Positions 1 to 7,694 of a DNA stretch of 64,000 bases are shown here, piece by piece. How positions within the stretch are numbered: the stretch's first letter is position 1; every line of letters starts with the position of its first letter. The notes beneath the pieces are model-generated. The model did no database searches and had not been told where the DNA came from. It saw only the letters and a program-made list of their open reading frames with translations. Source of the stretch: an uncultured Ruminococcus sp. (GTDB lineage Bacteria; Bacillota; Clostridia; Oscillospirales; Acutalibacteraceae); the NCBI GenBank assembly GCA_902799245.1, contig CADBZY010000002.1, forward strand, positions 180,042-244,041. Direction: 5' to 3'. Both the position numbers and the translations under genes were made by a program.

Positions 1-1
1 T

Positions 2-271
2 GCCGAGCTGGTAAAGCCTGTGCGGATCATCATATTCAACGAGAAGCACACCCCGGTCGGCGAGCTGGTTTCCTTCAAGCTGTGCGTTATCACCAAGGAA
101 ACCGAATGCACCAAAATCGAGCAGAAAATTTATCTCACCCTGGAATGTGAGGTGCCGTTTGACGTGCGGGTCTACAATTACGAGCAGTGGAATGCCGCCA
201 TCAAGGATCCCGGCACATTCGCGTACCGGGGCATATTGAACGGCGGTGTTGTGCTGTATGAGTCGGAATAG
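2..271 (+). CDS. Nucleotidyltransferase-fold protein, C-terminal part (5' end outside window)
   Basis: The reading frame is open from the left edge, so this is the tail of a longer gene; a GTG at 20 is only an internal codon. The last 50 residues (VPFDVRVYNYEQW, then a DPGTF...GGVVLYE ending) resemble the C-terminal half of MNT-type minimal nucleotidyltransferases, which end in a similar 'deVLYE' motif. No GSxxxG or DxD catalytic motif is visible in the part present; the aligned place reads FNEKHTPVGELVSFKL. It overlaps the next gene, a HEPN protein, by 14 bases. The MNT/HEPN pairing is a known toxin-antitoxin arrangement, so I infer it is the antitoxin-like partner, perhaps catalytically degenerate. 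Confidence 0.6.
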   Translation, partial: AELVKPVRIIIFNEKHTPVGELVSFKLCVITKETECTKIEQKIYLTLECEVPFDVRVYNYEQWNAAIKDPGTFAYRGILNGGVVLYESE

Positions 272-701
272 ACATGGCAAGCGGGACAGCCGCCATTACT
301 TCGAATGGATGGAATATGCCAGCGAAGACCTCGACGCGGCGCTGCAGCTCTTTGAAGGCGGCACCTGCCTGAATTTAGCGGGCTTCCACTGCCAGCAGAC
401 CATCGAGAAATCGCTGAAGGCGTATCTGCTCTTTATGAGCGGACAGACGCTTGACGGGCACAATCTTTCATGGCTCGTCCGGCAGGCGTGCAAATACGAT
501 TCCAAGTTCAACCGCTTTATCGGGGAGACGGCGCTGCTCAACAGATATTATATCGAGTGCCGCTATCCTTCGGACAACTGGGAAAACCCCGACCGGCAGA
601 TGATCGACCGCAACATCAGCGTGACCCGCGATCTTTACGAATATGTATGCAAGCTGATTTACAACGACGATTACGACAGCGACGAGTACAGCGACAAGTG
701 A
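258..701 (+). CDS. HEPN domain protein (HepT-like)
   Basis: 147 residues. The N-terminal half (YASEDLDAALQLFEGG, then NLAGFHCQQTIEKSLKAYL) is the usual HEPN helical core, in which a small protein carries a conserved 'FxxQQaaEKaLKA' helix. The second half (LLNRYYIECRYPSDN) matches the typical 'ARYPd' segment near the RxxxxH region. I do not see a clear RxxxxH RNase motif. ATG 258 is chosen over the upstream GTG at 246 because it gives the normal family length; it overlaps the end of the nucleotidyltransferase-like gene. In MNT/HEPN modules the HEPN protein is the toxin. Whether this pair is a working toxin-antitoxin system cannot be told from sequence. Confidence 0.75.
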   Translation: MSRNRHGKRDSRHYFEWMEYASEDLDAALQLFEGGTCLNLAGFHCQQTIEKSLKAYLLFMSGQTLDGHNLSWLVRQACKYDSKFNRFIGETALLNRYYIECRYPSDNWENPDRQMIDRNISVTRDLYEYVCKLIYNDDYDSDEYSDK

Positions 702-745
702 TTTTGACAGTATTACATTATCAAGAGGACAGGAGATGACAGCCG

Positions 746-2749
746 ATGGACAACACCGAACGCGGCGAACTTTCCCGCAATATCCGGAGTATCAATCATT
801 CCATGCCCCGGAATTATGTTGAACGCGGTGTCAGCCGCTACGATCTGAAGCGCAAGGCGCAGGAAGAAGACAGCATAGAGTATCAGCCCAAAACCATGGA
901 AGAATACCGCCGCGAGCGTCTGCGCCAGGAGGAAGAGGAACGGCAGGCCGCCATTGACGCGGCGCCTATACCCGAAAGCAGGTTCCATCCCAAGGGCGCG
1001 ACCTACGGCAGCGACGGCAAGGAACATTCCGAAAGAGCAAAACACTTCCAGCGCAGGTCATCCCGTCCGGCGCGGCAGCTCGAACCCGATGAAGAACCTC
1101 CGCTGCTCGACACCTTCCGCGCGGCAGCCCAGCGCAGAAGGGAAAGTAAAAGGGACTTTGAAAACCGGTACAAGCACAGTATCAACGGCGCTTCAAGAGT
1201 GGAGCATATCAAGGAAAAGAACAAAAACGGCACGGTCATCCGCGATGTGGAGTATTATGTGCCGAAGCTGGCCGGAGAAGAAACAGCCGAATTAAGCGCC
1301 TCGAAGCGCAGCAAAAAGAAAAAGCGCAACCGCAAGCCCATGAAGATGTGGCAGAAGGCGTCCATCACCGGAATATGCCTTTTCATGGCGTTTCTGATGT
1401 CACTCGGAATGGGAGCCAGCGCGCTGCTCAACCGAATGAACTTTGTCCAGAACGAACCCGCCAATCAGCGCGGAAGCGGTTCTTCCTACAACGCGAAGGC
1501 GGACGCGGAGGCGGCGGCCGAGATGGACGGCGTGGACGACACCGAGATCGAACTGCCGGACACACCGATTTTGTTTGACTCCGACATCGAGAATATCCTG
1601 CTCATAGGCAGTGACCGCCGTTCCATGAGCGAGGAAGGCCGAAGCGACGCTATGATGATGCTCACCATCGACCGCAAGCATAAAAAGCTCAAAATGACGT
1701 CCTTCCTGCGTGACCTCTATGTCAAGATACCCGGCAAATACGGCTCCAAGCTGAATTCCGCCTATTCCGTCGGCGGCGTAAACCTTCTGAAACAGACAAT
1801 CACAGCGAATCTCGGCATCAATGTCGACAAGTACATCATCGTCGACTTCAACGCGTTCAAGACGGTGGTCAATAAGATCGGCAAACTCAACGGCAAGGGC
1901 GGCATCAAGATCACCGTTACCGGAGCCGAAGCCCGATACATGTGCAGCCATGAAAAATACGGTCTCTTCCCGCGGTTCAGCAAGGGCAAGGGAACCTATT
2001 ACATGAACGGCGCCGAGGCTCTCAACTACGCCCGTATCAGAAAAATCGACTCCGACTTCGGACGTACCAAACGACAGCGCAAGGTGCTCACCGAGATTAT
2101 GACCGAGCTGAAAGACGTAAGCAAAGTCGATCTTCTCAGCATCGCTTACTCCTGTCTGGAATACGTCACCACCGATTTCAGCAAGGGAGAACTGGTGGGT
2201 CTTGTCACCGAAGCCGCGCAGATAGCCAACTACGAAACCAAGCAGATTTCCATTCCTATCAAGGGCAGCTACTCCGTCCAGAAGATGAGCAACGGCAACG
2301 AAGCGCTCGCGGCCAATCTCAGCGTGAATTCCGACAAGCTCATCAAGTATATCTACGACGACGATATGACCTACGAGGGCAACGAAAAGGAAATCCGCGG
2401 CATTTATCTCCCCAACCTCAAGGGCATAGCCAATTCCAAGCTGACCACCCGCAAGGATACCACCTCCACTACGGCGGGTGAAGGCGACACAACGGAGAAG
2501 GGCTCCACCAAGAGCACCACCGCGAAGGGTTCCGCCAAGAGCACCACCGCGAAGGGTACCACCAAGAGCACCACCGCGAAGGGTTCCGCCAAGAGCACCA
2601 CCGCGAAGGGTTCCGCCAAGAGCACCACCGCGAAGGGTTCCACCAAGAGCACCACCGCAAAGGGTACCACCAAGAGCACCACCGCGAAGGGTACCACCAA
2701 GAGCACCACCGCGAAGGGTACCACCAAATCAACCTCAAAAGCGGGCTGA
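746..2749 (+). CDS. LytR-CpsA-Psr (LCP) family cell wall polymer ligase
   Basis: 667 residues. A charged cytoplasmic N-terminus of about 200 residues, rich in R, E and K, precedes one membrane helix at about 204-225. The LCP catalytic domain spans about 282-450 and shows the family motifs: NILLIGSDRR, SDAMMMLTID, SFLRDLYV, KLNSAYSVGG and an ALNYARIRKIDSDFGR block followed by TKRQRKVL. LCP enzymes transfer undecaprenyl-linked glycopolymers such as teichoic acid or capsule to peptidoglycan outside the cell. The tail from residue 590 is eight 9-residue repeats rich in K, T and S, which would lie in the wall. AGGAGA lies 10 bases before the ATG. The long acidic/basic N-terminal extension is larger than in most family members. 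Confidence 0.92.
   Translation: MDNTERGELSRNIRSINHSMPRNYVERGVSRYDLKRKAQEEDSIEYQPKTMEEYRRERLRQEEEERQAAIDAAPIPESRFHPKGATYGSDGKEHSERAKHFQRRSSRPARQLEPDEEPPLLDTFRAAAQRRRESKRDFENRYKHSINGASRVEHIKEKNKNGTVIRDVEYYVPKLAGEETAELSASKRSKKKKRNRKPMKMWQKASITGICLFMAFLMSLGMGASALLNRMNFVQNEPANQRGSGSSYNAKADAEAAAEMDGVDDTEIELPDTPILFDSDIENILLIGSDRRSMSEEGRSDAMMMLTIDRKHKKLKMTSFLRDLYVKIPGKYGSKLNSAYSVGGVNLLKQTITANLGINVDKYIIVDFNAFKTVVNKIGKLNGKGGIKITVTGAEARYMCSHEKYGLFPRFSKGKGTYYMNGAEALNYARIRKIDSDFGRTKRQRKVLTEIMTELKDVSKVDLLSIAYSCLEYVTTDFSKGELVGLVTEAAQIANYETKQISIPIKGSYSVQKMSNGNEALAANLSVNSDKLIKYIYDDDMTYEGNEKEIRGIYLPNLKGIANSKLTTRKDTTSTTAGEGDTTEKGSTKSTTAKGSAKSTTAKGTTKSTTAKGSAKSTTAKGSAKSTTAKGSTKSTTAKGTTKSTTAKGTTKSTTAKGTTKSTSKAG
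2513..2728 (+). repeat. 27-bp tandem repeat in the LCP gene tail
   Basis: Eight head-to-tail units of 27 bp encode STTAKG(S/T)(A/T)K. Units differ at only a few bases (TCC/ACC and GCC/ACC swaps), so they look recently amplified. They form a basic, Thr/Ser/Lys-rich C-terminal extension that could associate with anionic wall polymers; that role is inference. Confidence 0.9.
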
Positions 2750-2782
2750 CAACGCATTTATTTTTCATCAGTCTTCAGTCAT

Positions 2783-2826
2783 CAGCCGCACGTCGGAAAA
2801 CGCCACCGATGTGCGGCTGTATTTTT
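2783..2826 (+). terminator. Rho-independent terminator after the LCP gene
   Basis: A 9-bp perfect stem, CAGCCGCAC (2783-2791) with GTGCGGCTG (2811-2819), is followed by TATTTTT. Confidence 0.8.
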
Positions 2827-2844
2827 CAATCATGAAGTTGGGGG

Positions 2845-2873
2845 TTGACAGAACGGCCGACAGGCAATAAAAT
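2845..2873 (+). promoter_or_regulatory. Sigma-A type promoter of the D,D-carboxypeptidase gene
   Basis: TTGACA at 2845-2850 and TAAAAT at 2868-2873 are 17 bases apart. A start of transcription near 2880 would leave about 25 bases before the AAGAGGTG ribosome site at 2896-2903. Confidence 0.75.
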
Positions 2874-3004
2874 AATATGATAGACTTATTCCTTCAAGAG
2901 GTGAATGGAACATAAAGGACATAACATTAAAGCTAAGCGAGGAAAAAACGGTAGTCATCACCGCCCTTGCCATACAGAGGACGCTTTACATTATCGTCGC
3001 CGTT

Positions 3005-3988
3005 ATGGCAGTCGCGGTAATGTGCAAAAAAACCGTCTCTCCCGGCAGGAAAATGATAAAAGAGCTGGACTGTAAGCTGCAGGCCATTACTTTTGACGCG
3101 GACAAGCTCGCCGTGTATGTCGGCGACGAATTCGAAGCCCAGCCGAGGGCGATCCCGAAAAACGCCGATGTATCCTACACATGGGAGATCGCCGACGACG
3201 GCGTTCTCGGCGTGAAAAAGGGCAGAATCGTCGCCAAAAAAAGCGGAAAAACCATTTTGGGAATCGCCTCCGGCAACATCTCCGCGCAGGTGAAGGTGAT
3301 CGTCAAATACAAGCCGCTTCCGCCCGACAGCACTCTTCCGCCGCTCTATTACGACAAGCTCATGATAGCCAATTACAAGAACACGCTCAGCGCCAAATAT
3401 GTGCCGGAACATCTGATCAAAATCCCCGATAACTACACCGCCGAGGGATATTACGGACTGTACGCCACCCAGGAAGCATTTGAAGCCTACAAAGAGATGT
3501 ACATAGCCATGTACAACGAGATCAAGGGGCGAATGCACATTATCAGCGCCTACCGCAGCTATGCGCGGCAGAGCGAGCTTTACAACAAGGCAGTGCAGAA
3601 TCTCATGGCGCAGGGCAAAACCTCCACCGAAGCCAGGTCGCTTGCCCTCAACACCACACAGACGCCCGGCAACTCCGAGCATCAGCTGGGCAACACCATC
3701 GACGTAAGCAACGACAACACCACCGACCACAATTACCTCGAAACGCCCGAAGGCAAATGGCTGGCGGAAAACTGTTACAAATACGGCTTCATTATCCGCT
3801 ATCCCGAAAACAAATCGGACATCACACGCATTGATTATGAGCCTTGGCATATACGGTACGTCGGCGTGAATCACGCGACGTACATGTATGTCAACGATCT
3901 TTGCCTGGAACAGTATGTCGAGCTGCAGGAAGAAGCGCAGGAAGAGGCGGACGACTACGCGCTTAAAAATCCCGCGACGCCGGACTGA
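3005..3988 (+). CDS. D-alanyl-D-alanine carboxypeptidase, VanY/M15B family, membrane-anchored
   Basis: Peptidase M15 domain in the C-terminal half with the zinc motifs SEHQLGNTIDVS (HxxxxxxD type) and EPWHIRYVG. Such enzymes trim the terminal D-Ala from peptidoglycan stems outside the cell. An Ig-like (BIG2-type) domain at about residues 25-100 precedes it. The 3005 ATG cannot be the true start: it has no ribosome site, and the same frame upstream adds a membrane helix (VVITALAIQRTLYIIVAV). The promoter and AAGAGGTG site point to a start near 2905-2912. ATG 2905 is one base out of frame; only ATA 2912 is in frame. A one-base change in the A6 run at 2943-2948 would join ATG 2905 to the helix. 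Confidence 0.85.
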   Translation: MAVAVMCKKTVSPGRKMIKELDCKLQAITFDADKLAVYVGDEFEAQPRAIPKNADVSYTWEIADDGVLGVKKGRIVAKKSGKTILGIASGNISAQVKVIVKYKPLPPDSTLPPLYYDKLMIANYKNTLSAKYVPEHLIKIPDNYTAEGYYGLYATQEAFEAYKEMYIAMYNEIKGRMHIISAYRSYARQSELYNKAVQNLMAQGKTSTEARSLALNTTQTPGNSEHQLGNTIDVSNDNTTDHNYLETPEGKWLAENCYKYGFIIRYPENKSDITRIDYEPWHIRYVGVNHATYMYVNDLCLEQYVELQEEAQEEADDYALKNPATPD

Positions 3989-4002
3989 GGTGAACACAGA
4001 TA

Positions 4003-4608
4003 ATGAAAAATCCCGCACCACGCAAAAAGCTGTCCCGTGAATTCTACCTGTGCGACGGGCTTATCGCCGCTGAAAAGCTGCTCGGCAAGATTCTCGTGCG
4101 TGATTCGCCGGAGGGACTGACCGCCGGAAGGATTGTTGAGCTGGAAGCCTACATGGGAGAAAGCGACAAGGGCTGCCACGCCTACGGCGGCAGACGCACC
4201 CAGCGCACGGAAATCATGTACGCTGAGGGCGGTCACGCCTATGTCTATCTGATTTACGGCATGTACAGCTGCATGAACATCATCGTGAACATGGAAAACA
4301 TTCCCCACTGCATTTTTCTGCGGGCGCTGGAACCTGTCGACGGCATCGCCCTGATGAAAAAACGGCGCGGCACGGACAAACTCCAAAATCTGTGCAGCGG
4401 CCCCGGCAAGCTCTGCATTGCCATGGGAATCAACAAGTCCCTCTACGGTGCCGATCTCTGCGGCGACAGGCTGTGGATAGAGGATGACGGCTCCAAGCCC
4501 GAAATCATCCGCGGCCGGCGCATCAACATTGACTACGCCGGAGAAGACGCGGAACGGGATTGGCGTTTTGCTATCAAGGGAAGCCAATTTCTGTCGGCGA
4601 AAATGTAA
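4003..4608 (+). CDS. mpg: DNA-3-methyladenine glycosylase (AAG/MPG family)
   Basis: 201 residues, normal for bacterial members of this family. The active-site block is GRIVELEAYMGESDKGCHAY: Glu48 corresponds to the catalytic Glu of the human enzyme, and Tyr50 and His59 to the pocket residues. YLIYGMYSCMNIIV and CSGPGKLCIAMGI are further family motifs. It removes alkylated purines such as 3-methyladenine and hypoxanthine as the first step of base excision repair. It follows the carboxypeptidase gene by 14 bases, with AGGTGA just before, so the two are probably cotranscribed even though their functions are unrelated. Confidence 0.95.
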   Translation: MKNPAPRKKLSREFYLCDGLIAAEKLLGKILVRDSPEGLTAGRIVELEAYMGESDKGCHAYGGRRTQRTEIMYAEGGHAYVYLIYGMYSCMNIIVNMENIPHCIFLRALEPVDGIALMKKRRGTDKLQNLCSGPGKLCIAMGINKSLYGADLCGDRLWIEDDGSKPEIIRGRRINIDYAGEDAERDWRFAIKGSQFLSAKM

Positions 4609-4630
4609 ACAGCCATTGCAACCCCAAGCT

Positions 4631-4662
4631 GTCCGATAAAAAAATCGGGCGGCTTTTTTCTT
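4631..4662 (+). terminator. Possible terminator after the glycosylase gene
   Basis: Short stem GTCCGAT (4631-4637) with ATCGGGC (4644-4650), including one G-T pair, followed by a GGC and a run of T from 4653. The stem is weak, but the position right after the stop supports it. Confidence 0.45.
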
Positions 4663-4684
4663 TTGCTCTTTTTGTGATGATTAA

Positions 4685-5479
4685 TTTACGCCTGCCTTTG
4701 CTGAGGGCAGCGGTGAAAGCGTTGCTTCTGTCAATCTGCCGCATTCCTGTGCGCAGACGCCTTTTGATTATTTCGACGAAGGCATCTATCAGAAGGTATG
4801 CAGCTATCGCAAGTCCATCCACATTCCGCCATCCGCCGAGGGGAAAAGAATTGTCCTTGTCATCGGAGCCGCCGGACATTCCGCACAGGTTTATGTCAAC
4901 GGCAAGCCCTGCGGTGAGCGTCACAACTGCGGCTACACGCAGTTTGAAGTCGAGCTGACCAACGCGGTGACTGCCGGACAGAAGGCGCTTTTATCAATAG
5001 AAGTGGACAGCCGCGAAAATCAGAACATTCCTCCCTTCGGTCATGTGATTGACTACATGACCTACGGCGGTCTTTACCGTGAGGTTCGTCTTGAATTCCG
5101 CAACCGGTGCCACATATCCGATGTTTTTGCCATGCCGGATATTTCCGGGCAGCTAACCGTTCAATGCCATACAGAAGGTAATCCGGATACCATACATCAT
5201 TCCGTTTTCCTTGACGGCAATAAGGTCTGCGAAGTTTCTTCCGAAAAAATAAAAAATTGCACATTGAATATTCCTGACGTAAAACGCTGGGATATTGAAA
5301 GTCCAGTATTGTACACCCTTGTCAGCGAAACAGTCAAAAACGGCGAAGTCACCGACCGCGTGGAAACAAGAATCGGCTTCCGGGATGTGAAATTCAAAAA
5401 GGACGGCTTTTATCTCAACGGCAGGAAGCGGAAACTTGTGGGACTCAACCGGCATCAGAGTTATCCCTATGTGCCTTGA
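4685..5479 (+). pseudogene. GH2 beta-galactosidase, N-terminal fragment
   Basis: The frame opens at 4685 after a TAA and reads TPAFAEGSGE...VNLPHSCAQTPFDYFDEGIYQ, then YRKSIHIPP and MTYGGLYREV, which is the sugar-binding (jelly-roll) domain of glycoside hydrolase family 2. An Ig-like middle domain and GFYLNGRKRKLVGLNRHQ follow, the usual entry to the TIM barrel. It stops at 5477-5479 just where the catalytic barrel should begin, so both catalytic Glu residues are missing. There is no start codon or ribosome site in the correct frame; a one-base loss in the TTT at 4685-4687 would have separated ATG 4677 from the frame. I read it as a remnant, broken at both ends and joined to the GH36 gene. 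Confidence 0.8.
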
Positions 5480-7586
5480 AATGTCCTCCGGCGGACACGG
5501 GGACATCCGTGAGCCGTTTATTGAACTGGTGAGGGAAAACGGCGCGCGAAGCTCGGATTTCAAATACGCCTCCTACACAATCACCGACAGCCGCACACCG
5601 CTGCGCACGCTCCCCTGTGCCTACAGCGAGAACGGCAAGATCGAGCATCTCTGCCTGACGTTGACAGACGGCGATCTTGTTCTGGAGCTGCACTATTGCG
5701 TGTTCCCCGACTGCGACGTCATCACCCGCAGCGCAAAGCTCATCAACAAGGGACAGAGCAGCGTTGCCATTGAACGCCTGCTCAGCACGCAGATTGATAT
5801 TCCGTTCAGCGGAACGATGGTCACGTCCTTCCACGGCTCGTGGGCGCATGAGATGAACAAGAACACCGCCACGCTCACCGCGGGAAAATTCGTCATAGAG
5901 TCACGTGCCGGCTGTTCATCCAGCAGAGCGAATCCCTTCTTCATGGTTCATTCGACCGACACATCTGAGAATATCGGCAGCGTCTACGGCATCAACCTGA
6001 TCTACAGCGGCAATCATTACGCCGCCGTCGAGGTCAACGCCTTCGGCAAGACCCGCATTGCGGGCGGCATTCAGCCCGAAGGGTTCCGCTATATCCTGAA
6101 AAAGGGCGAAATGTTTGAAACGCCGGAGTCGGTGATGACCTTCACGGACAAAGGATTCTCGGGACAAAGTGTGAATATGCACAAATTCATCCGCGAACAC
6201 ATCGTGCGCGGCAAGTGGAAGAAGCAGCCGCGTCCCATTCTGCTCAACAGCTGGGAGGCCTGCTACTTCAATATCTCGGAGCATACCCTTCTCGATCTCG
6301 CCTCCATCGGCAAGGAAATGGGCATAGAAATGCTCGTGATGGACGACGGATGGTTCGGTGAACGCAATGACGACGAACATTCCCTCGGCGACTGGGACGC
6401 CAATCCCAAGAAGCTGCCGCACGGTCTGAAAGGACTGGGCGACAAGCTCGCCGCCATGGGTATGAAGTTCGGCATATGGGTTGAGCCGGAGATGTTCAAC
6501 CGGCACAGCAAGCTCTTTGAACAGCATCCCGAATGGTCGATCGCCATTCCCGGCGCGCACCAGTCGGAAGGACGCAAACAGCGCATTCTCGACCTTGCCA
6601 ACCCGGAAGTTGTCAAATTCGTCATAGAAAAAATGACGCAGGTGTTCGCCTCCGCCAAGATAGATTACGTCAAGTGGGACATGAACCGCATATTCTCCGA
6701 TGTATATTCCCCCTATCTTCCGCCCGAACAGGAAGGCGAAACGGCGCATCGCTACATCTGCGGCCTGTATAAGATCATGGACGAACTGACGCACCGCTTC
6801 CCTGATATTCTCTTTGAAGGCTGCGCCTCGGGCGGCAACCGCTTTGATCTGGGCATTCTCTGCTACTTCCCGCAGATATGGGCCAGCGACAACACCGACG
6901 CGCTCAGCCGCACCTACATTCAGGAGGGATACAGCTACGGCTATCCGCAATCTACCTACACGGCACACGTCGCCGCCAGCCCGAATCATCAGACCCTCCG
7001 CGTGACCTCGCCAGAAACCCGCTTCGGCGTGGCTTCCTTCGGTGTGCTGGGGTACGAATGTGACGTGCGCGACCTGAAGGGCGATATGAAGAAGAAACTC
7101 GCCGCGCAGATCGAATTATACAAAAAGCTGCGCGATGTGCTGCAATTCGGACAGTTCTACCGCATACGCACCGGCAATGTGCATGAATGGATATGCGTAT
7201 CGCCCGACAAAACGCAGGCGGTCGGCATGATGCTGCAGGAGCTTGTGCAGCCCAACACGCAGGCGGAACGCTTCTTTGCCAAGGGGTTAGACCCTGAAAA
7301 GAGCTACCGCTTCTACAACGTCTCGCAGCGTCTGGACATCAAGCAGTTCGGCAGTCTGGTCAACACCATCTCGCCTATCCACATCAAGCAGGATTCCATG
7401 GTACACAACCTCGTCGCAAAAGCGGTCAGATTGAACGGCGAAGCCGAGGACGTCACCGCATCGGGAATGGTGCTCATGTCCACCGGCGTGGCACTGAAAC
7501 CCGCCTTCTCCGGCACCGGCTTCAATGAGAACGTGCGCGTATTCCCCGATTTTTCATTGAGGATGTATTTTATGGAATGTCAGTAA
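5469..7586 (+). CDS. Alpha-galactosidase, GH36, N-terminally truncated
   Basis: About 705 residues remain of a family normally near 730. Homology begins at SSGGHGDIREPFIE, which corresponds to the 'YGTGDFR(E/A)PA' motif some 80 residues into full-length GH36 enzymes; the start of the N-terminal beta-sandwich is missing. The catalytic barrel is intact: MDDGWFG, KFGIWVEPEM, the nucleophile in DYVKWDMNR (codon at 6678) and the acid/base in SDNTDALSR (codon at 6888). GH36 enzymes hydrolyse raffinose-type and other alpha-galactosides. No ribosome site precedes ATG 5469, and upstream codons belong to the GH2 remnant in another frame, so expression and folding are doubtful. Confidence 0.8.
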   Translation: MCLEMSSGGHGDIREPFIELVRENGARSSDFKYASYTITDSRTPLRTLPCAYSENGKIEHLCLTLTDGDLVLELHYCVFPDCDVITRSAKLINKGQSSVAIERLLSTQIDIPFSGTMVTSFHGSWAHEMNKNTATLTAGKFVIESRAGCSSSRANPFFMVHSTDTSENIGSVYGINLIYSGNHYAAVEVNAFGKTRIAGGIQPEGFRYILKKGEMFETPESVMTFTDKGFSGQSVNMHKFIREHIVRGKWKKQPRPILLNSWEACYFNISEHTLLDLASIGKEMGIEMLVMDDGWFGERNDDEHSLGDWDANPKKLPHGLKGLGDKLAAMGMKFGIWVEPEMFNRHSKLFEQHPEWSIAIPGAHQSEGRKQRILDLANPEVVKFVIEKMTQVFASAKIDYVKWDMNRIFSDVYSPYLPPEQEGETAHRYICGLYKIMDELTHRFPDILFEGCASGGNRFDLGILCYFPQIWASDNTDALSRTYIQEGYSYGYPQSTYTAHVAASPNHQTLRVTSPETRFGVASFGVLGYECDVRDLKGDMKKKLAAQIELYKKLRDVLQFGQFYRIRTGNVHEWICVSPDKTQAVGMMLQELVQPNTQAERFFAKGLDPEKSYRFYNVSQRLDIKQFGSLVNTISPIHIKQDSMVHNLVAKAVRLNGEAEDVTASGMVLMSTGVALKPAFSGTGFNENVRVFPDFSLRMYFMECQ

Positions 7587-7610
7587 TTTCATATTTCACA
7601 TAAACAGATA

Positions 7611-7660
7611 AAAAGAGGGCATTGCAGTTATCACAACGACAGCTGCAATGCCCTTTATTA
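7611..7660. terminator. Bidirectional terminator between GH36 and the phosphohexomutase gene
   Basis: A 12-bp perfect stem, AGGGCATTGCAG (7616-7627) with CTGCAATGCCCT (7643-7654), is preceded by a run of A and followed by TTATT. It sits between two convergent genes. Confidence 0.8.
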
Positions 7661-7694
7661 TGTTTAATTATTTTGTCCGGACACTCTCAAAAGC

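Noticed and set aside
2404..2757. Minus-strand frame of repeated VVPFAVVLL units
   Set aside because: It is the antisense of the LCP tail repeat; repeats open several frames at once.
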